Shown: positions 5,703-6,209 of the stretch, one piece after another
Numbering within the stretch: position 1 is the first letter of the stretch
Layout of the letters: each line of letters opens with the position of its first letter
NCBI GenBank assembly: GCA_030592465.1
Contig: JAUVJB010000183.1
Span: 1 to 6,209, forward strand
Origin: Bacteroidota bacterium
Lineage (GTDB): Bacteria; Bacteroidota; Bacteroidia; Bacteroidales; B39-G9
Length of the DNA stretch: 6,209 nucleotides
Direction: 5' to 3'
Program-made: the position numbers and the translations under genes
Notes under the pieces: model-generated
What the model was told of the DNA's origin: nothing
Seen by the model: only the letters and a program-made list of their open reading frames with translations
Database searches by the model: none

Positions 5703-6209
5703 TTAAAAAACAATATAATTCTCTGCATCTATTGGTTTCCCTTTATGCCAGAGTTCAAAATGCAAATGTGGACCTGTTGTATATTCTCCTGTGTTTCCAA
5801 TAATGGCAATAGGTTCACCAGCTTTAACAACACTTCCTGTCTTTTTTAAAAGTTGGGAATTATGCTTATAAACAGAAATCAAATCGTTATCGTGTTGTAT
5901 TTCAATAATATAACCCGCATCTAATGTCCATGTTGACATAATAATCGTGCCGGATAGAGTTGCCAATACAGCTGCATTTGGTTTTGCCACTATATCTATA
6001 CCAAAATGATTTTCAGAAATATTAAATTTGTTTGTTACATATCCTTTTAAAGGAACAAAAAAATTCAACTTGCTAATGTTTTCTGATGTATTGTCAACAT
6101 AATTATCTAATAGATTATAATTTTCTTCTTCTTCAATTTGCTTTCTTAGAATTGAGTCATATTTTGATTTTGAAAAATTCATGTCATTTAATCCAAACGT
6201 AGTATCCTC
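5703..6209 (-). CDS. M23 family metallopeptidase, 5' end outside the window
   Basis: This is the C-terminal part of a zinc endopeptidase of the lysostaphin/LytM type, which cleaves or binds peptidoglycan cross-links in the periplasm. The frame stays open to the window edge, adding EDTTFGLND before the first internal ATG (6182), so 168 codons are visible. Full-length relatives in Bacteroidota, as I know them, are about 290-320 aa with an N-terminal membrane anchor and a coiled-coil stretch. The start at 6182 would leave a protein with no export signal. Counting from that Met, the metal ligands are His59 and Asp63 (HFGID) and His141, with His107 (YKHNS) and His139 (GPHLHFEL, 137-144) completing the site, so the domain looks active. 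The preceding charged stretch (about 15-35) would be the end of the linker. The gene ends in three consecutive in-frame stops (TAA TAA TGA). It lies upstream of dxr and rseP. Confidence 0.93.
   Translation of the reverse strand, partial: EDTTFGLNDMNFSKSKYDSILRKQIEEEENYNLLDNYVDNTSENISKLNFFVPLKGYVTNKFNISENHFGIDIVAKPNAAVLATLSGTIIMSTWTLDAGYIIEIQHDNDLISVYKHNSQLLKKTGSVVKAGEPIAIIGNTGEYTTGPHLHFELWHKGKPIDAENYIVF

Noticed and set aside
5703..6182. Treating the M23 gene as a complete 159-aa protein starting at 6182
   Set aside because: The frame stays open through the window edge, the family needs an N-terminal export or anchor segment, and the residues before this Met continue in the same frame.
1..6209. 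CRISPR array, tRNA, rRNA, transposase or phage genes
   Set aside because: I saw no regularly spaced long repeats, no cloverleaf with the conserved T-loop bases, and no mobile-element protein motifs on either strand.

Overview
This is an AT-rich window that reads as a chromosomal segment from a member of the Bacteroidota. The evidence is fourfold: none of the start codons has a recognisable Shine-Dalgarno sequence; the one plus-strand gene is secreted and ends in a tail resembling a type IX secretion (T9SS) type A sorting domain; the M23 peptidase fragment has the architecture I know from this phylum; and it sits beside dxr and rseP, a grouping I recall from Bacteroidota. Order or genus cannot be fixed from this window.

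Layout from left to right. Positions 1-246 hold no gene, but contain a REP-like short interspersed repeat (about 91-210) whose right edge, read on the minus strand, begins GTCATTGCGAG. Positions 247-1590 (minus) encode a complete phosphomannomutase/phosphoglucomutase of the alpha-D-phosphohexomutase superfamily. Positions 1591-1856 form a divergent, very AT-rich regulatory region with an 18-bp palindrome, a tandem 10-bp repeat and a weak promoter match. Positions 1857-2642 (plus) encode a secreted protein of unknown function. Positions 2643-2827 are a convergent intergenic region with an 8-bp hairpin. Positions 2828-4144 (minus) encode the site-2 protease RseP. Positions 4145-4411 are an unusually long and structured spacer. 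Positions 4412-5563 (minus) encode Dxr. Positions 5564-5702 are a spacer bounded by a small pair of inverted repeats. Positions 5703-6209 (minus) carry the 3' part of an M23 peptidase gene that runs off the right edge.

On the minus strand the order is M23 peptidase, dxr, rseP. Their roles are envelope peptidoglycan remodelling, isoprenoid precursor synthesis and regulated intramembrane proteolysis. All three touch envelope biogenesis, but the spacers (139 and 267 bp) are long for a tight operon and both hold palindromic elements. The phosphohexomutase supplies sugar phosphates for surface polysaccharide. The plus-strand protein is probably delivered to the outside or the cell surface. I did not find a convincing new multi-gene system. 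The most interesting items are the overlapping, mutually exclusive hairpins after dxr and the uncharacterised secreted protein.
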